From: Acinetobacter wuhouensis
Lineage (GTDB): Bacteria; Pseudomonadota; Gammaproteobacteria; Pseudomonadales; Moraxellaceae
Direction of reading: 5' to 3'
DNA length: 64,000 nt
Assembly (NCBI RefSeq): GCF_001696605.3
Contig: NZ_CP031716.1
Span: 3,658,001-3,722,000, forward strand
Shown here: in pieces, positions 17,873-26,197 of the stretch
Layout of the letters: each line of letters opens with the position of its first letter
How positions within the stretch are numbered: the first letter of the stretch is position 1
The notes under the pieces: generated by a model
Told to the model about the DNA's origin: nothing
The model's input: the letters and a program-made list of their open reading frames with translations, nothing else
Database searches by the model: none
Translations under genes and position numbers: made by a program

Positions 17873-18289
17873 TTATTTTTCAATGATATGATCAAGACTG
17901 AATTTACCTGCGCCCTGTAGCATCAAGAAAAATAAACCACCTGCCATCGCAAAGTTTTTCATAAAGTTAATGCCATCTTCTGCACCACCATGGAATAAGA
18001 ATGCTGTAATTAAGCTAAATACACCTAAACCAAGTGCTGCGAAGCGTGCTTGGAAGCCAAATAACAATGCTAAACCACCACCAAACTCAACAAGAATCGT
18101 TAAAGGGAGCATTGCACCAGGAACACCCATCGACTCCATATAACCGACGGTTGCACTATAAGCCGTTAATTTGCCCCAGCCTGCTACAAGGAAAATGTAA
18201 GCCAAGAGGATGCGAGCAATGAGTGCAATTGTTGCTTCTGTGTTTGGTTGATTAACGATATTTTTAACAACGACATTTGGGTTTAACAT
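17873..18289 (-). CDS. DoxX family inner-membrane protein
   Basis: A 138-residue protein with four hydrophobic helices. The DoxX signature is visible as ARILLAYIFLVAGWGKLT in helix 1 and LTILVEFGGGLALLFGF in helix 2, with NFMKNFAMAGGLFFLM near the end. DoxX proteins are poorly understood membrane components linked in some bacteria to quinol oxidation or to thiol and oxidative-stress defence. AGGAAAG lies 5 bases before the ATG at 18289, so the in-frame start at 18355 is rejected. It is divergent from the dedA gene and has its own terminator. Confidence 0.88.
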   Translation of the reverse strand: MLNPNVVVKNIVNQPNTEATIALIARILLAYIFLVAGWGKLTAYSATVGYMESMGVPGAMLPLTILVEFGGGLALLFGFQARFAALGLGVFSLITAFLFHGGAEDGINFMKNFAMAGGLFFLMLQGAGKFSLDHIIEK

Positions 18290-18487
18290 GATCTTTCCTA
18301 AATTTGTATTTCGTTCTGAAGATATAGCCATATTAATCATCGCCAATTTCAACATAAATACTAAAAAAAAGACCTATTGTTTCATTTTAAGAACAATCAT
18401 CTTAATGTAATAAAGTTACGTTTTAATACTGACTTTCAATATCGACACTGTTAGGATTTGCCTACGAGTTCGCATAGTTTTTGCCTT

Positions 18488-19150
18488 ATGAATCTTATTG
18501 ATTTTATTTTGCACGTTGACCAACATTTATTTGAATTTATAACCAATTATGGTGTTTGGGTTTACGGAATCTTATTCCTGATTATTTTTGTAGAAACGGG
18601 TTTGGTAGTGATGCCATTCCTACCTGGGGATAGCTTACTTTTTGCCGCAGGTGCTTTAGCTGCATCTACAGGTGCGATGGATCCAGTCGTCTTAGTGATC
18701 ATACTGTTTATCGCAGCGGTTTTAGGTGACACACTAAATTATCATATTGGTAAATATATCGGTCCTCGCGTCTTTGAAATTGAATCCCGATTTATTAATA
18801 AACAACATCTGATCAAAACTTCACAATTCTTTGAAAAACACGGTGGCAAAACTATTATTTTTGCACGTTTTATTCCTTTTGCACGTACTTTTGCTCCCTT
18901 TGTTGCAGGCGCAGGTAGCATGAATTATAAGTATTTCCTCACTTATAATGCTGTTGGTGCAATTTGCTGGGTTGGTTCTTTTATTACACTCGGTTATTTA
19001 TTTGGCAATCTGCCTGTAGTCAAAGACAATTTCACCCACCTTATTTTTGGTATTATTATTTTGAGCGTTTTACCTGGTGTAATCGGTTATATTCGTCATA
19101 AGTTTTTTGATAAAAACAAAGCCATTGAAGGTAAAACTGAGAGCAAATAA
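18488..19150 (+). CDS. DedA family membrane protein
   Basis: A 220-residue inner-membrane protein of the DedA/SNARE-associated family. Members act as undecaprenyl-phosphate or phospholipid flippases, recycling the C55 carrier for envelope synthesis. The family motifs are FVETGLVVMPFLPGDSLLF in the first re-entrant region and FARFIPFARTFAPFVAGAG in the second, whose paired Arg residues are needed for function in E. coli DedA proteins. A TTG upstream at 18458 keeps the frame open, but the ATG at 18488 (MNLIDFILHVDQ) is the better start. It is divergent from doxX and ends in a strong bidirectional terminator. Confidence 0.9.
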   Translation: MNLIDFILHVDQHLFEFITNYGVWVYGILFLIIFVETGLVVMPFLPGDSLLFAAGALAASTGAMDPVVLVIILFIAAVLGDTLNYHIGKYIGPRVFEIESRFINKQHLIKTSQFFEKHGGKTIIFARFIPFARTFAPFVAGAGSMNYKYFLTYNAVGAICWVGSFITLGYLFGNLPVVKDNFTHLIFGIIILSVLPGVIGYIRHKFFDKNKAIEGKTESK

Positions 19151-19174
19151 GATCACTAGATCAAATTGAATATA

Positions 19175-19205
19175 AAAAACCGATTCTCAAAAAGAATCGG
19201 TTTTT
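19175..19205. terminator. Bidirectional terminator
   Basis: A stem AAAAACCGATTCT / AGAATCGGTTTTT with a CAAAA loop and T-runs on both strands lies between the convergent dedA and lipoprotein genes. Confidence 0.9.
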
Positions 19206-19241
19206 TATTGCGTCTGATATTCAGTTCGAAAGATGAAATAA

Positions 19242-19655
19242 TTACTTTTTCACTTCCTGACGCTTTGGTACATAAGGACAGTTTTTAAATTGTGCAGCTT
19301 GCGAAAGTGCATCTTGCTCGCCATATAGACGAGACAGCTCGGTATTTTTGGTATTTGAAGATTGTCCCATATTGACAGAAATACTCGGACCAATTCCCCA
19401 ACCAAAACCGCCACTGCCCCAACCACCGCCAAGACCTAAGCCAACACCAACACCTGTACGTTTTGCAGGTGTGACACCATTGTTGATGTATTGCTGAATA
19501 CGGTTAAATTCAGCAGAAATTTGCGCACAGTTCATCGCTTGATACTGTGTAGGTGAAACATAAGTTGGTTTTACCGTTGTCGCACATGCCGACAATACTA
19601 ATGTTGCAATCGTTGCTGTCGCTAATTTTACAGCATTCATTTTTAATGAACTCAT
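19242..19655 (-). CDS. Putative outer-membrane lipoprotein, glycine-rich
   Basis: A small lipoprotein of 137 residues. The signal peptide ends in the lipobox LVLSAC, so Cys at about 24 would be lipidated. A Cys/Gln-rich helix (MNCAQISAEFNRIQQYI) follows, then a strongly Gly-rich tract (VGVGLGLGGGWGSGGFGWG), a pattern seen in small lipoproteins that carry a glycine-zipper-like membrane segment, and a second Cys near the end. GAGAT lies before the ATG at 19655. That start is 13 bases after the stop of the ParA gene, so the two are probably co-transcribed. Function is unknown. Confidence 0.7.
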   Translation of the reverse strand: MSSLKMNAVKLATATIATLVLSACATTVKPTYVSPTQYQAMNCAQISAEFNRIQQYINNGVTPAKRTGVGVGLGLGGGWGSGGFGWGIGPSISVNMGQSSNTKNTELSRLYGEQDALSQAAQFKNCPYVPKRQEVKK

Positions 19656-19668
19656 CACAATCTCGAAA

Positions 19669-20505
19669 TTATTTTTTATCAATCTCATTGAACAATGATT
19701 GATAGGCTTGAGTCAATTTATGATCTGTAGCCAAATGGATTAACGGTAGGTTTTTATGATGAGATTCTTTCATCAATACTGATGGAGGAAGCATATTTTC
19801 AAGTACAGGCAAACCTTCATCTTTTAATTGTTGTACCACTTCACGCGGTAATTTTGCCTGAGCTTGGTATTGATTGACCACAATCCCTTCAATTTCAAGA
19901 CGATCATTATGATCATCTTGGGTTTCAATAACATTTTGAATCAAGGTTTGTAAGGCTCGTTTTGAAAATACATCACAATCGAAAGGAATCAGCACACGAT
20001 CTGCCGAAATAAGCGCAGACAGGGTAAAGAAGTTAAATGCAGGTGGTGTATCAATATAAATACGATCATATTGACCGCTTAAAGACTGGATTGCATCGCG
20101 TAGCTTATAGATCTTATGTTTAGATTCTAAAGCATGCTCTAACTCACCCAAACTTGGACTTGCAGGCAATACATCGAGGTCTTTGAATGGCGAACGGTGA
20201 ATATATTGGTCAAAACCTTTATTTTTACCTTTTAGCAATGAACCGATGGCATTGCCAATCAAGCCTTTTTGCTGATTGTTTCCTAAAACATCACTAAAAA
20301 AGTTTTCAATATTCGGTTCTAAAGCCGTTTTTTCCGCAGAATAGGTCGCATCATCACCCAAAAGGTATTGGCTAGAATTGGCTTGTGGATCTAGATCAAT
20401 GACCAATGTTTTAAAACCTTGATGTGCGCTAATCGCCGCAAGATTTACGGTAATACTTGATTTACCAACACCGCCCTTTTGGTTAAACACCACACGCGTC
20501 AACAT
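19669..20505 (-). CDS. Orphan ParA-family ATPase
   Basis: A deviant-Walker P-loop ATPase of 278 residues. VVFNQKGGVGKSSITVNLAA at the N-terminus is the Walker A motif with the signature lysine, VIDLDPQANSSQYLLG is the Walker A' region, and IYIDTPPAFNFFTLSAL is Walker B. Such proteins bind DNA non-specifically and position chromosomes, plasmids or protein clusters. No parB, centromere-like repeat or minE lies nearby, so it is probably a chromosomal orphan that positions some other cargo. The ATG at 20505 is chosen because GGGG lies 9 bases before it; two upstream in-frame ATGs are less well placed. Confidence 0.85.
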   Translation of the reverse strand: MLTRVVFNQKGGVGKSSITVNLAAISAHQGFKTLVIDLDPQANSSQYLLGDDATYSAEKTALEPNIENFFSDVLGNNQQKGLIGNAIGSLLKGKNKGFDQYIHRSPFKDLDVLPASPSLGELEHALESKHKIYKLRDAIQSLSGQYDRIYIDTPPAFNFFTLSALISADRVLIPFDCDVFSKRALQTLIQNVIETQDDHNDRLEIEGIVVNQYQAQAKLPREVVQQLKDEGLPVLENMLPPSVLMKESHHKNLPLIHLATDHKLTQAYQSLFNEIDKK

Positions 20506-20590
20506 ACCCATTCCCCGAAATATCATTATTTTTAAACTTGTCTATAGTTTAACCTAGACACGCTATAAGTGTGAAATCTATGTCTAACAA

Positions 20591-20983
20591 TCAACTAAAA
20601 ACTGGTTTGATCACCACCAAAGCCAAAGTGGCGATGAGCGCGACAGCACCGATCACTAAACCCGCACGGCGTTGTGCCAAGAGTATGCGCTCATCTTTTT
20701 TATAAGCTTTAATTTGTGATGATAAGAACACAATAAATAGAACAACTTTGGCATAAAACCATGGTTGAACCTTAAATTCATTCATCACCAAGAGTGTCAC
20801 ACCTGTGACGACAATCAATGTGAGTGATAAGTGTTGCAATGCAACAAAAGCCACACGACCTTTTTGATTGGGTTGTTGATTTTGAGTGCCTATAAATAAA
20901 GTACTTGCACGTAAAACAAAAACCAGTATCAACACCGCAACACTGGTCATATGAATGATTTTTATCAGTAAATGTATATCCAT
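20591..20983 (-). CDS. sirB: SirB family integral membrane protein
   Basis: A 130-residue protein with four predicted membrane helices. The pattern LIKIIHMTSVAVLILVFVLR at the start, with the histidine in the first helix, and the histidine in QHLSLTLIVVTGV agree with the SirB2 family, named after a gene once linked to Salmonella invasion gene expression; its biochemical role is unknown. It lies 17 bases downstream of the bolA-like gene, so these two form a small operon. Confidence 0.8.
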   Translation of the reverse strand: MDIHLLIKIIHMTSVAVLILVFVLRASTLFIGTQNQQPNQKGRVAFVALQHLSLTLIVVTGVTLLVMNEFKVQPWFYAKVVLFIVFLSSQIKAYKKDERILLAQRRAGLVIGAVALIATLALVVIKPVFS

Positions 20984-21000
20984 TTTATTATCCCAAATAC

Positions 21001-21309
21001 TTAAGCTTTAGGCGCATGTGCACATTCAGGACTTGCAGGCGCTTGACCTTGCCATTCACTTGGTAAATAGGCATGGATCGCCAAGGCATGAATTTTTCCT
21101 GGGGAAAGTAGTTCTTTAGCGACAGCATAAACTTTTTGATGACGCTGAACTAAACGTAAGCCAGTAAAAGCTTCACTGACAATAATCACTTTAAAGTGTG
21201 ATTCTTTGCCAGGGAAATAGCCACCATGACCTGAAGATTCGTTGATTACTTCTAAGTGAGTAGGTTCAAGTTGATTTAGGCTATCAATAAGTTGCTGTTC
21301 TAAGGTCAT
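21001..21309 (-). CDS. bolA: BolA family protein
   Basis: A 102-residue cytoplasmic protein with the BolA fold. HFKVIIVSEAFTGLRLVQRHQKVY spans about 38-61 (position given rather than a motif), followed by the conserved KIHALAIHAY with the invariant histidine. BolA proteins pair with monothiol glutaredoxins through a shared Fe-S cluster and affect envelope shape and stress responses. The C-terminal extension (SPECAHAPKA) carries a Cys and a His, which could add a ligand. AAGGAAG lies 6 bases before the ATG at 21309; the ATG at 21333 is rejected. Confidence 0.88.
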   Translation of the reverse strand: MTLEQQLIDSLNQLEPTHLEVINESSGHGGYFPGKESHFKVIIVSEAFTGLRLVQRHQKVYAVAKELLSPGKIHALAIHAYLPSEWQGQAPASPECAHAPKA

Positions 21310-21505
21310 GCTACTTCCTTTGAGATACATCAATGGTTTTTATTAGTATAGCTGATTATCTTTAAATGGCTTATTGAAAGCTCCAAATTATGCAGAATAT
21401 CCTTTGTTAAAAAGACAATTCTGTATTTTATGAGAACTTTCTTGGATTATTTTCATAAAAATGACTTTATTTTATGCAATTAACATTCTCCTGAGCAAAA
21501 AAATC

Positions 21506-21533
21506 TTGACCCTGTTATCTGTTGATGTATTAT
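21506..21533 (+). promoter_or_regulatory. Promoter of the tRNA-Gly array
   Basis: TTGACC at 21506 and TATTAT at 21528 are separated by 16 bases, a near-consensus sigma-70 promoter ending 9 bases before the first tRNA. Confidence 0.8.
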
Positions 21534-21542
21534 ACACCGCAT

Positions 21543-21615
21543 GCGGGAATAGCTCAGTTGGTAGAGCATAACCTTGCCAAGGTTGGGGTCGGGAGTTCGA
21601 GTCTCCTTTCCCGCT
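21543..21615 (+). tRNA. glyV: tRNA-Gly(GCC), copy 1
   Basis: A full cloverleaf: acceptor GCGGGAA / TTCCCGC, D arm AGCTCAGTTGGTAGAGC, anticodon loop with GCC in CCTTGCCAAGG, and T-arm GTTCGAGTC. The discriminator T is followed by CAA, so the CCA tail is not encoded in this copy. Confidence 0.97.
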
Positions 21616-21662
21616 CAAAATTTTTTCATTCGGTTTTTTATTTAAAAAATTGGACAGACTCC

Positions 21663-21738
21663 GCGGGAATAGCTCAGTTGGTAGAGCATAACCTTGCCAA
21701 GGTTGGGGTCGGGAGTTCGAGTCTCCTTTCCCGCTCCA
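21663..21738 (+). tRNA. glyX: tRNA-Gly(GCC), copy 2
   Basis: The tRNA body is identical to copy 1, but here the CCA tail is encoded. It is separated from copy 3 by a spacer almost identical to that between copies 1 and 2. Confidence 0.97.
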
Positions 21739-21783
21739 AAATTTTTTCATTCAGTTTTTTATTTAAAAAATTGGACAGACTCC

Positions 21784-21859
21784 GCGGGAATAGCTCAGTT
21801 GGTAGAGCATAACCTTGCCAAGGTTGGGGTCGGGAGTTCGAGTCTCCTTTCCCGCTCCA
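21784..21859 (+). tRNA. glyY: tRNA-Gly(GCC), copy 3
   Basis: The tRNA body is identical to copies 1 and 2, with CCA encoded. It is the last copy of the array and is followed directly by a terminator. Confidence 0.97.
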
Positions 21860-21864
21860 AATTC

Positions 21865-21896
21865 AAAAAGCCCTGATCGAAAGATTGGGGCTTTTT
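21865..21896 (+). terminator. Terminator of the tRNA array
   Basis: A stem AAAAAGCCC(T) / GGGGCTTTTT around GATCGAAAGATT is followed by TTATTG. The gap from 21897 to 22177 shows no gene, only AT-rich DNA and a weak ATCTTG / CAAGAT dyad near 22074-22096. Confidence 0.85.
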
Positions 21897-22177
21897 TATT
21901 GTTGTTTTAATAGATATTTCTCTGATAAGTTAAAAACCTTCACAAAAATTCATGATCAAATTTTAATGTGCTGTATTTTTAGTGACCCAAATATGCCTAA
22001 TCACAATAAACCACGCTAAATAACCACGAATTTCAGCCAATCAGTCAAACTGAATATAATTTAGCATCATCGATCTTGCGCAAGCTTGCCAAGATTTAAA
22101 TGCTTTTACCATCATTCACCTAAAATATCGAAAAGCAATGTGTCTCGTTACTTTTGCAATCACTCGACACACTCAAC

Positions 22178-22846
22178 TCATTTTCCATAAGTATTAATCG
22201 TCGCAATTAAATCAGTAAATTTTTGCCCTTGTATCACAACATGTTCACGCAATAGACGTTCAGCCTCAACTTCATTACCATGGATAATTGCTTCGACAAT
22301 ACCTTCATGTTCCGTAAAAGAATTGCTCATACGGTTGCTAACTCGAAGCTGTAAGCGGCGATATGGATGTAGCCTTTTATGCAAACTTCCCGCCTGCTCA
22401 ATCAAAAAGCTATTATGACTTGCAGCATAGATTTGGAAATGGAACTGCCGATTCATTTCATAATAGTTTTCAGAATCACCCGACTCTAGATATTCGGCAC
22501 AACGTTTGTGTAACTCCAAAAGCTTACTTTTTTCATTTTCTTGTATCCGTCTAGCTGCAAGTCGTCCACACATCCCTTCTAACTCAGCCATCACTTCAAA
22601 CATTTCACACAATGTCATCGGGTTCACTGCAGGTACGATAGCGCCCCGTCGTGGTCGAATTTCCACAAGCCCCTCAGCAGCTAACAGCTTTAAAGCCTCA
22701 CGAATAGGAGTTCTTGATGCTCCATAGCGTTCACATAGCTCAGCTTCATCGAGTTTAGTTCCCGGTAAAAAGTGTCCAAAGATAATATCATCCTCTATTT
22801 TTTTACTCACTTGCATGGATAAAGGTAAGTCTTTGATTAAATTCAT
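22178..22846 (-). CDS. mdcY: GntR/FadR-type repressor of the malonate operon
   Basis: A 222-residue regulator. The winged helix is N-terminal: LDEAELCERYGASRTPIREAL (about 32-52) is the GntR helix-turn-helix. The FCD ligand domain follows, with MNRQFHFQIYAASHN and EHEGIVEAIIHGNEVEAERLL carrying metal/ligand-binding histidines. It is divergent from madL, as mdcY is in Acinetobacter calcoaceticus, where MdcY represses the mdc genes and malonate (or malonyl-CoA) relieves repression. The ATG at 22846 (MNLIKDLPLSMQVSKKI) is preferred over 22888, which would place the start inside the operator region. Confidence 0.9.
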   Translation of the reverse strand: MNLIKDLPLSMQVSKKIEDDIIFGHFLPGTKLDEAELCERYGASRTPIREALKLLAAEGLVEIRPRRGAIVPAVNPMTLCEMFEVMAELEGMCGRLAARRIQENEKSKLLELHKRCAEYLESGDSENYYEMNRQFHFQIYAASHNSFLIEQAGSLHKRLHPYRRLQLRVSNRMSNSFTEHEGIVEAIIHGNEVEAERLLREHVVIQGQKFTDLIATINTYGK

Positions 22847-22857
22847 TTCACACCATT

Positions 22858-22910
22858 TTGTATACAATATTTTGCTTTTTGAGTACAAACGTATTGTTAT
22901 TTGAATACAT
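22858..22910. promoter_or_regulatory. Three MdcY operator-like sites
   Basis: TTGTATACAA at 22858-22867 is a perfect palindrome and matches 11 of 12 positions of the MdcY box ATTGTATACAAT as I recall it for A. calcoaceticus. TTGAGTACAA (22879-22888) and TTGAATACAT (22901-22910) are two-mismatch relatives. Their centres are 21 and 22 bases apart, about two helical turns, so dimers could lie on one face. Confidence 0.75.
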
Positions 22911-22928
22911 TCCAGATATAACTATAAC
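22901..22928 (+). promoter_or_regulatory. Candidate mad/mdc operon promoter
   Basis: TTGAAT at 22901 and TATAAC at 22923 are separated by 16 bases. The -35 box coincides with the third MdcY-like site, which fits repression by steric block. Confidence 0.55.
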
Positions 22929-22979
22929 AAAATATAAGGATGTTTATTACTACTAAATCTCAGTCCATGGAGGATCAAG

Positions 22980-23387
22980 ATGATTATTTACGGAACAGCA
23001 TTACTCGCAATCTGTCATCTGCTAGGTGACTATCTAGGAAATACGCTTGGAATCTTACTCGGTGTAAAAGCCAATGTTGGTGGGGTTGCTATCGCCATGA
23101 TTCTATTGATCGCCAGTAAGGAACTGTTGGCAAAAAAAGGGTATCTGCCTCAGGTCACTCAATTTGGTGTGTTGTATTGGTCAGGCATGTATATCCCAAT
23201 CGTAGTTGCAATGTCCGCTGGACAAAATGTTGTCGCAGCAATGTCTGGTGGCATGGTTGGCGTGGTCGTTGCCGTTATTTCTCTAGTTGCAACAGTATTG
23301 GTGATTCGCTGGCTAAATAAACTAAGCAATGACTATCACAGTTATGAGTGGCCTTCTGAACAAACAAATCAACCGGCTGAAGCTTAA
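22980..23387 (+). CDS. madL: Malonate transporter subunit MadL
   Basis: The small subunit of the two-component malonate carrier in the inner membrane; with MadM it imports malonate with cations. It has 135 residues and four hydrophobic segments, starting MIIYGTALLAICHLLGDYLGN and containing GVKANVGGVAIAMILL. GGAGG lies 7 bases before the ATG. It is the first gene of the malonate operon, about 50 bases from the candidate promoter. Confidence 0.93.
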   Translation: MIIYGTALLAICHLLGDYLGNTLGILLGVKANVGGVAIAMILLIASKELLAKKGYLPQVTQFGVLYWSGMYIPIVVAMSAGQNVVAAMSGGMVGVVVAVISLVATVLVIRWLNKLSNDYHSYEWPSEQTNQPAEA

Positions 23388-23430
23388 GCCTCGCACTCCT
23401 CACATATAAAGGAATTCAGGGAGTTATTGT

Positions 23431-24192
23431 ATGGACGTACTAATTCAGGTTCTGACCAAAAATGCACTGGTCACAGCACTCGCAGTAACAGGGCTGATGA
23501 TGTTTATTTCCCATCTGCTGTCAAAATATTTGACTGGTGGGAAACTTCAAAGCTCTGCGATAGCCATTACCCTCGGTCTGGTGATTGCCTATTTTGCAGG
23601 TGTATATACAGAAGGTTCTAAAGGTGTTTCAGATATTGCCATTTTTTCAGGATTCGCCCTGTTAGGTGGCGCGATGTTACGTGACTTAGCTATTGCTTCC
23701 ACAGCATTTGAAGTCGATGTAAAAGAAGTAAAAAAAGCAGGCAAGGTAGGCATGATCGCTCTTGCACTGGGTTGTATCATCCCGTTTGTTGCGGGTGCTG
23801 GCGTTGCATGGATGATGGGTTACAAAGATCCAATTTCGATGACTACAATTGGTGCTGGTGCCATGACTTATATCGTTGGCCCAATTACAGGCACAGCAAT
23901 TGGAGCAAGTTCAGAAGTCATTGCGCTCTCTATTGCGATTGGACTAATCAAATCCGTTTTCTTCATGGTAGGTACTCCTCTCCTCGCTAAATTCATGTAC
24001 CTAAAAAGCCCTCGTTCAGCCATGATTTTTGGTGGTATGGCTGGTACAACCAGTGGTACAGCTGCTGGTCTTGCAGGTACAGATGTTCGCCTTGTCCCTT
24101 ATGGCGCATTGGTTGCGACATTCTATACAGGCTTAGGTTGCTTACTCGGCCCGTCTATATTTTTCCTGACAGTCAATGCAATTTTTGGTTAA
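23431..24192 (+). CDS. madM: Malonate transporter subunit MadM
   Basis: The large subunit of the MadLM malonate carrier. It has 253 residues and about seven to eight membrane segments. Gly-rich repeats such as GAGAMTYIVGPITGTAIGA and GGMAGTTSGTAAGLAGTD are probable substrate or ion pathway segments. In Malonomonas rubra MadLM couples malonate uptake to Na+ or H+. AGGGAG precedes the ATG. It follows madL by 43 bases and precedes mdcA by 15. Confidence 0.94.
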   Translation: MDVLIQVLTKNALVTALAVTGLMMFISHLLSKYLTGGKLQSSAIAITLGLVIAYFAGVYTEGSKGVSDIAIFSGFALLGGAMLRDLAIASTAFEVDVKEVKKAGKVGMIALALGCIIPFVAGAGVAWMMGYKDPISMTTIGAGAMTYIVGPITGTAIGASSEVIALSIAIGLIKSVFFMVGTPLLAKFMYLKSPRSAMIFGGMAGTTSGTAAGLAGTDVRLVPYGALVATFYTGLGCLLGPSIFFLTVNAIFG

Positions 24193-24207
24193 ACATCAGG
24201 TGATGAA

Positions 24208-25863
24208 ATGAATAATATGATCAACAAGCGGATATGGAACAGTCAAAAATCCAAACGTTTACAGAAACTTGAACAAGCAAGCCAAAAGGGATTTGAAAAA
24301 CAAGTTGCTCATTCACGTGCAGTTGAATTGCTTGAAACGGTCATCTCCTGTGGTGACAAAGTTTGTCAAGAAGGCAACAACCAGAAACAAGCTGATTTCT
24401 TATCCAAAACTCTAAGTCAGTGCAACCCTGAAATATTGAATAATCTACATATTTTGCAATCTGTATTGGCACTACCTAGTCATCTCGATGTATTTGAAAA
24501 AGGGATTGCTTCTAAAGTTGATTTTTCTTTTGCAGGACCACAAAGTCTGCGCTTAGCTCAACTGGTACAGCAACAGAAAATTTCGATTGGTTCGATCCAT
24601 ACCTATCTGGAATTATATGGTCGTTACTTTATTGATCTAACACCGAATGTCTGCCTGATTACCGCACATTCGGCAGATGCTCAAGGCAATCTATATACAG
24701 GTGCCAACACCGAAGATACCCCAGCCATTGTGGAAGCAACCGCATTTAAGAGTGGCATTGTTATTGCGCAGGTCAATGAACTAGTTGATCACGTACCTCG
24801 CGTAGATATTCCTTCCGACTGGGTTGACTTCTTTATTGTTAGTCCTAAACAAAACTATATTGAACCATTATTTACCCGTGACCCTGCACAAATTACCGAA
24901 GTGCAAATTTTAATGGCAATGATGGTCATTAAAGGTATCTATGCACCCTATCAAATTCAGCGTCTGAATCACGGTATCGGCTTTGATACAGCAGCCATTG
25001 AGCTATTATTGCCAACTTTTGCTGATGATTTAGATTTAAAAGGAAAAATTTGTACAAATTGGGCACTGAATCCACATCCAACCCTGATTCCTGCTATCGA
25101 AAGTGGTTTTGTAGAATCCATTCACAGTTTTGGCTCTGAAGTCGGCATGGAGGAATATATCCGTAACCGTTCAGATGTTTTCTTTACCGGTGCAGATGGA
25201 AGTATGCGTTCCAACCGAGCTTTTTCTCAAGCTGCTGGATTATACGCCTGTGACTTATTTATTGGCTCTACGCTACAAATTGATTTGCAAGGTAATAGCT
25301 CAACGGCCACTGTTGACCGTATAGCTGGTTTTGGTGGCGCACCCAATATGGGGTCTGATCCACATGGACGTCGTCATTCTAGTTATGCCTATAGCAAAGC
25401 AGGTAAAGAGGCTGTAGATGGCAAAGCCATTAAAGGTCGAAAACTTGTCGTACAGCTGGTAGAAACTTATCGTGAACATATGCACCCTGTCTTTGTTGAA
25501 GATCTAGATGCATGGCAACTCCAAGATAAAATGGGTAGCGATTTTCCACCGATTATGATTTACGGCGAAGATGTCACACACATTGTCACTGAAGAAGGCA
25601 TTGCCAATTTACTGCTTTGTCGTACAGCAGAAGAACGTGAACAAGCCATTCGCGGTGTAGCAGGTTATACCCCTGTAGGGATGAAGCGTGATCATCAAAA
25701 AGTTGAAGAACTCCGTGAAAGAGGAATCATTCAACGTCCTGAAGATCTTGGCATTGACCCATCCAAAGCAACACGTGACCTACTTGCAGCTCAGTCTATT
25801 AAAGATTTGGTGAAATGGTCTGAAGGTATGTATTCCCCACCAAGTCGTTTTAGAAATTGGTGA
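24208..25863 (+). CDS. mdcA: Malonate decarboxylase alpha subunit (acetyl-S-ACP:malonate ACP transferase)
   Basis: The CoA-transferase-like subunit that exchanges acetate for malonate on the thiol of the decarboxylase ACP. It has 551 residues, normal for the family. Typical stretches are LITAHSADAQGNLYTGANTED-type substrate region near 151-171, HGIGFDTAAIELLLP near 255-269 and DRIAGFGGAPNMGSDPHGR near 371-389. It works with MdcC (carrier) and MdcD/MdcE (decarboxylase). The start has two near ATGs (24208, 24217); the first is used. Confidence 0.95.
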   Translation: MNNMINKRIWNSQKSKRLQKLEQASQKGFEKQVAHSRAVELLETVISCGDKVCQEGNNQKQADFLSKTLSQCNPEILNNLHILQSVLALPSHLDVFEKGIASKVDFSFAGPQSLRLAQLVQQQKISIGSIHTYLELYGRYFIDLTPNVCLITAHSADAQGNLYTGANTEDTPAIVEATAFKSGIVIAQVNELVDHVPRVDIPSDWVDFFIVSPKQNYIEPLFTRDPAQITEVQILMAMMVIKGIYAPYQIQRLNHGIGFDTAAIELLLPTFADDLDLKGKICTNWALNPHPTLIPAIESGFVESIHSFGSEVGMEEYIRNRSDVFFTGADGSMRSNRAFSQAAGLYACDLFIGSTLQIDLQGNSSTATVDRIAGFGGAPNMGSDPHGRRHSSYAYSKAGKEAVDGKAIKGRKLVVQLVETYREHMHPVFVEDLDAWQLQDKMGSDFPPIMIYGEDVTHIVTEEGIANLLLCRTAEEREQAIRGVAGYTPVGMKRDHQKVEELRERGIIQRPEDLGIDPSKATRDLLAAQSIKDLVKWSEGMYSPPSRFRNW

Positions 25864-25879
25864 TGATGGAGCAAATAAT

Positions 25880-26197
25880 ATGGAACTATTAAATTTTAAA
25901 CTTTCCTCCACACACGCAGCGCAGGCTGAACACAATATGATTTGTGGTGTAGTTGGTTCAGGTAATTTGGAAGTATTGGTCAGCCCATTGCAAGACCATC
26001 AGACCTGTGAAATTTCAGTCAATACGTCTGCGACTGGATTTCAAACAGTATGGCATGCAGTGCTGACAGAGTTTTGTAATCGACATGCAGTGGGTGGTCT
26101 GAAATTTCAGCTGAATGATATGGGTGCAACACCTGCTGTGGTCAGTTTACGTTTAAGTCAGGCTGTTGCAATGCTGAAGGATGGCGAACATGCATAA
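25880..26197 (+). CDS. mdcC: Malonate decarboxylase acyl carrier protein (delta subunit)
   Basis: The 105-residue carrier protein of the complex. Its prosthetic group, 2'-(5''-phosphoribosyl)-3'-dephospho-CoA, is attached to a serine; the candidate is Ser27 in CGVVGSGNLEVLV, the conserved motif. The group is made by MdcB and attached by MdcG, and is then acetylated and malonylated. It begins 16 bases after mdcA and overlaps the start of mdcD. Confidence 0.94.
   Translation: MELLNFKLSSTHAAQAEHNMICGVVGSGNLEVLVSPLQDHQTCEISVNTSATGFQTVWHAVLTEFCNRHAVGGLKFQLNDMGATPAVVSLRLSQAVAMLKDGEHA

Noticed and set aside
19669..20505. Plasmid partition locus
   Set aside because: There is no parB, centromere-like iteron set or replication gene nearby; the neighbours are chromosomal housekeeping genes.
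21543..21859. Three regularly spaced identical repeats resembling a CRISPR array
   Set aside because: The 73-76-base repeats are tRNA genes with cloverleaf structure, the spacers are identical rather than unique, and no cas genes are present.
21472..21876. Open frames of 60-96 codons on both strands over the tRNA array, which look like a repeated protein
   Set aside because: They are translations of the three tRNA-Gly genes and their duplicated spacers; the repeated motif is tRNA sequence.
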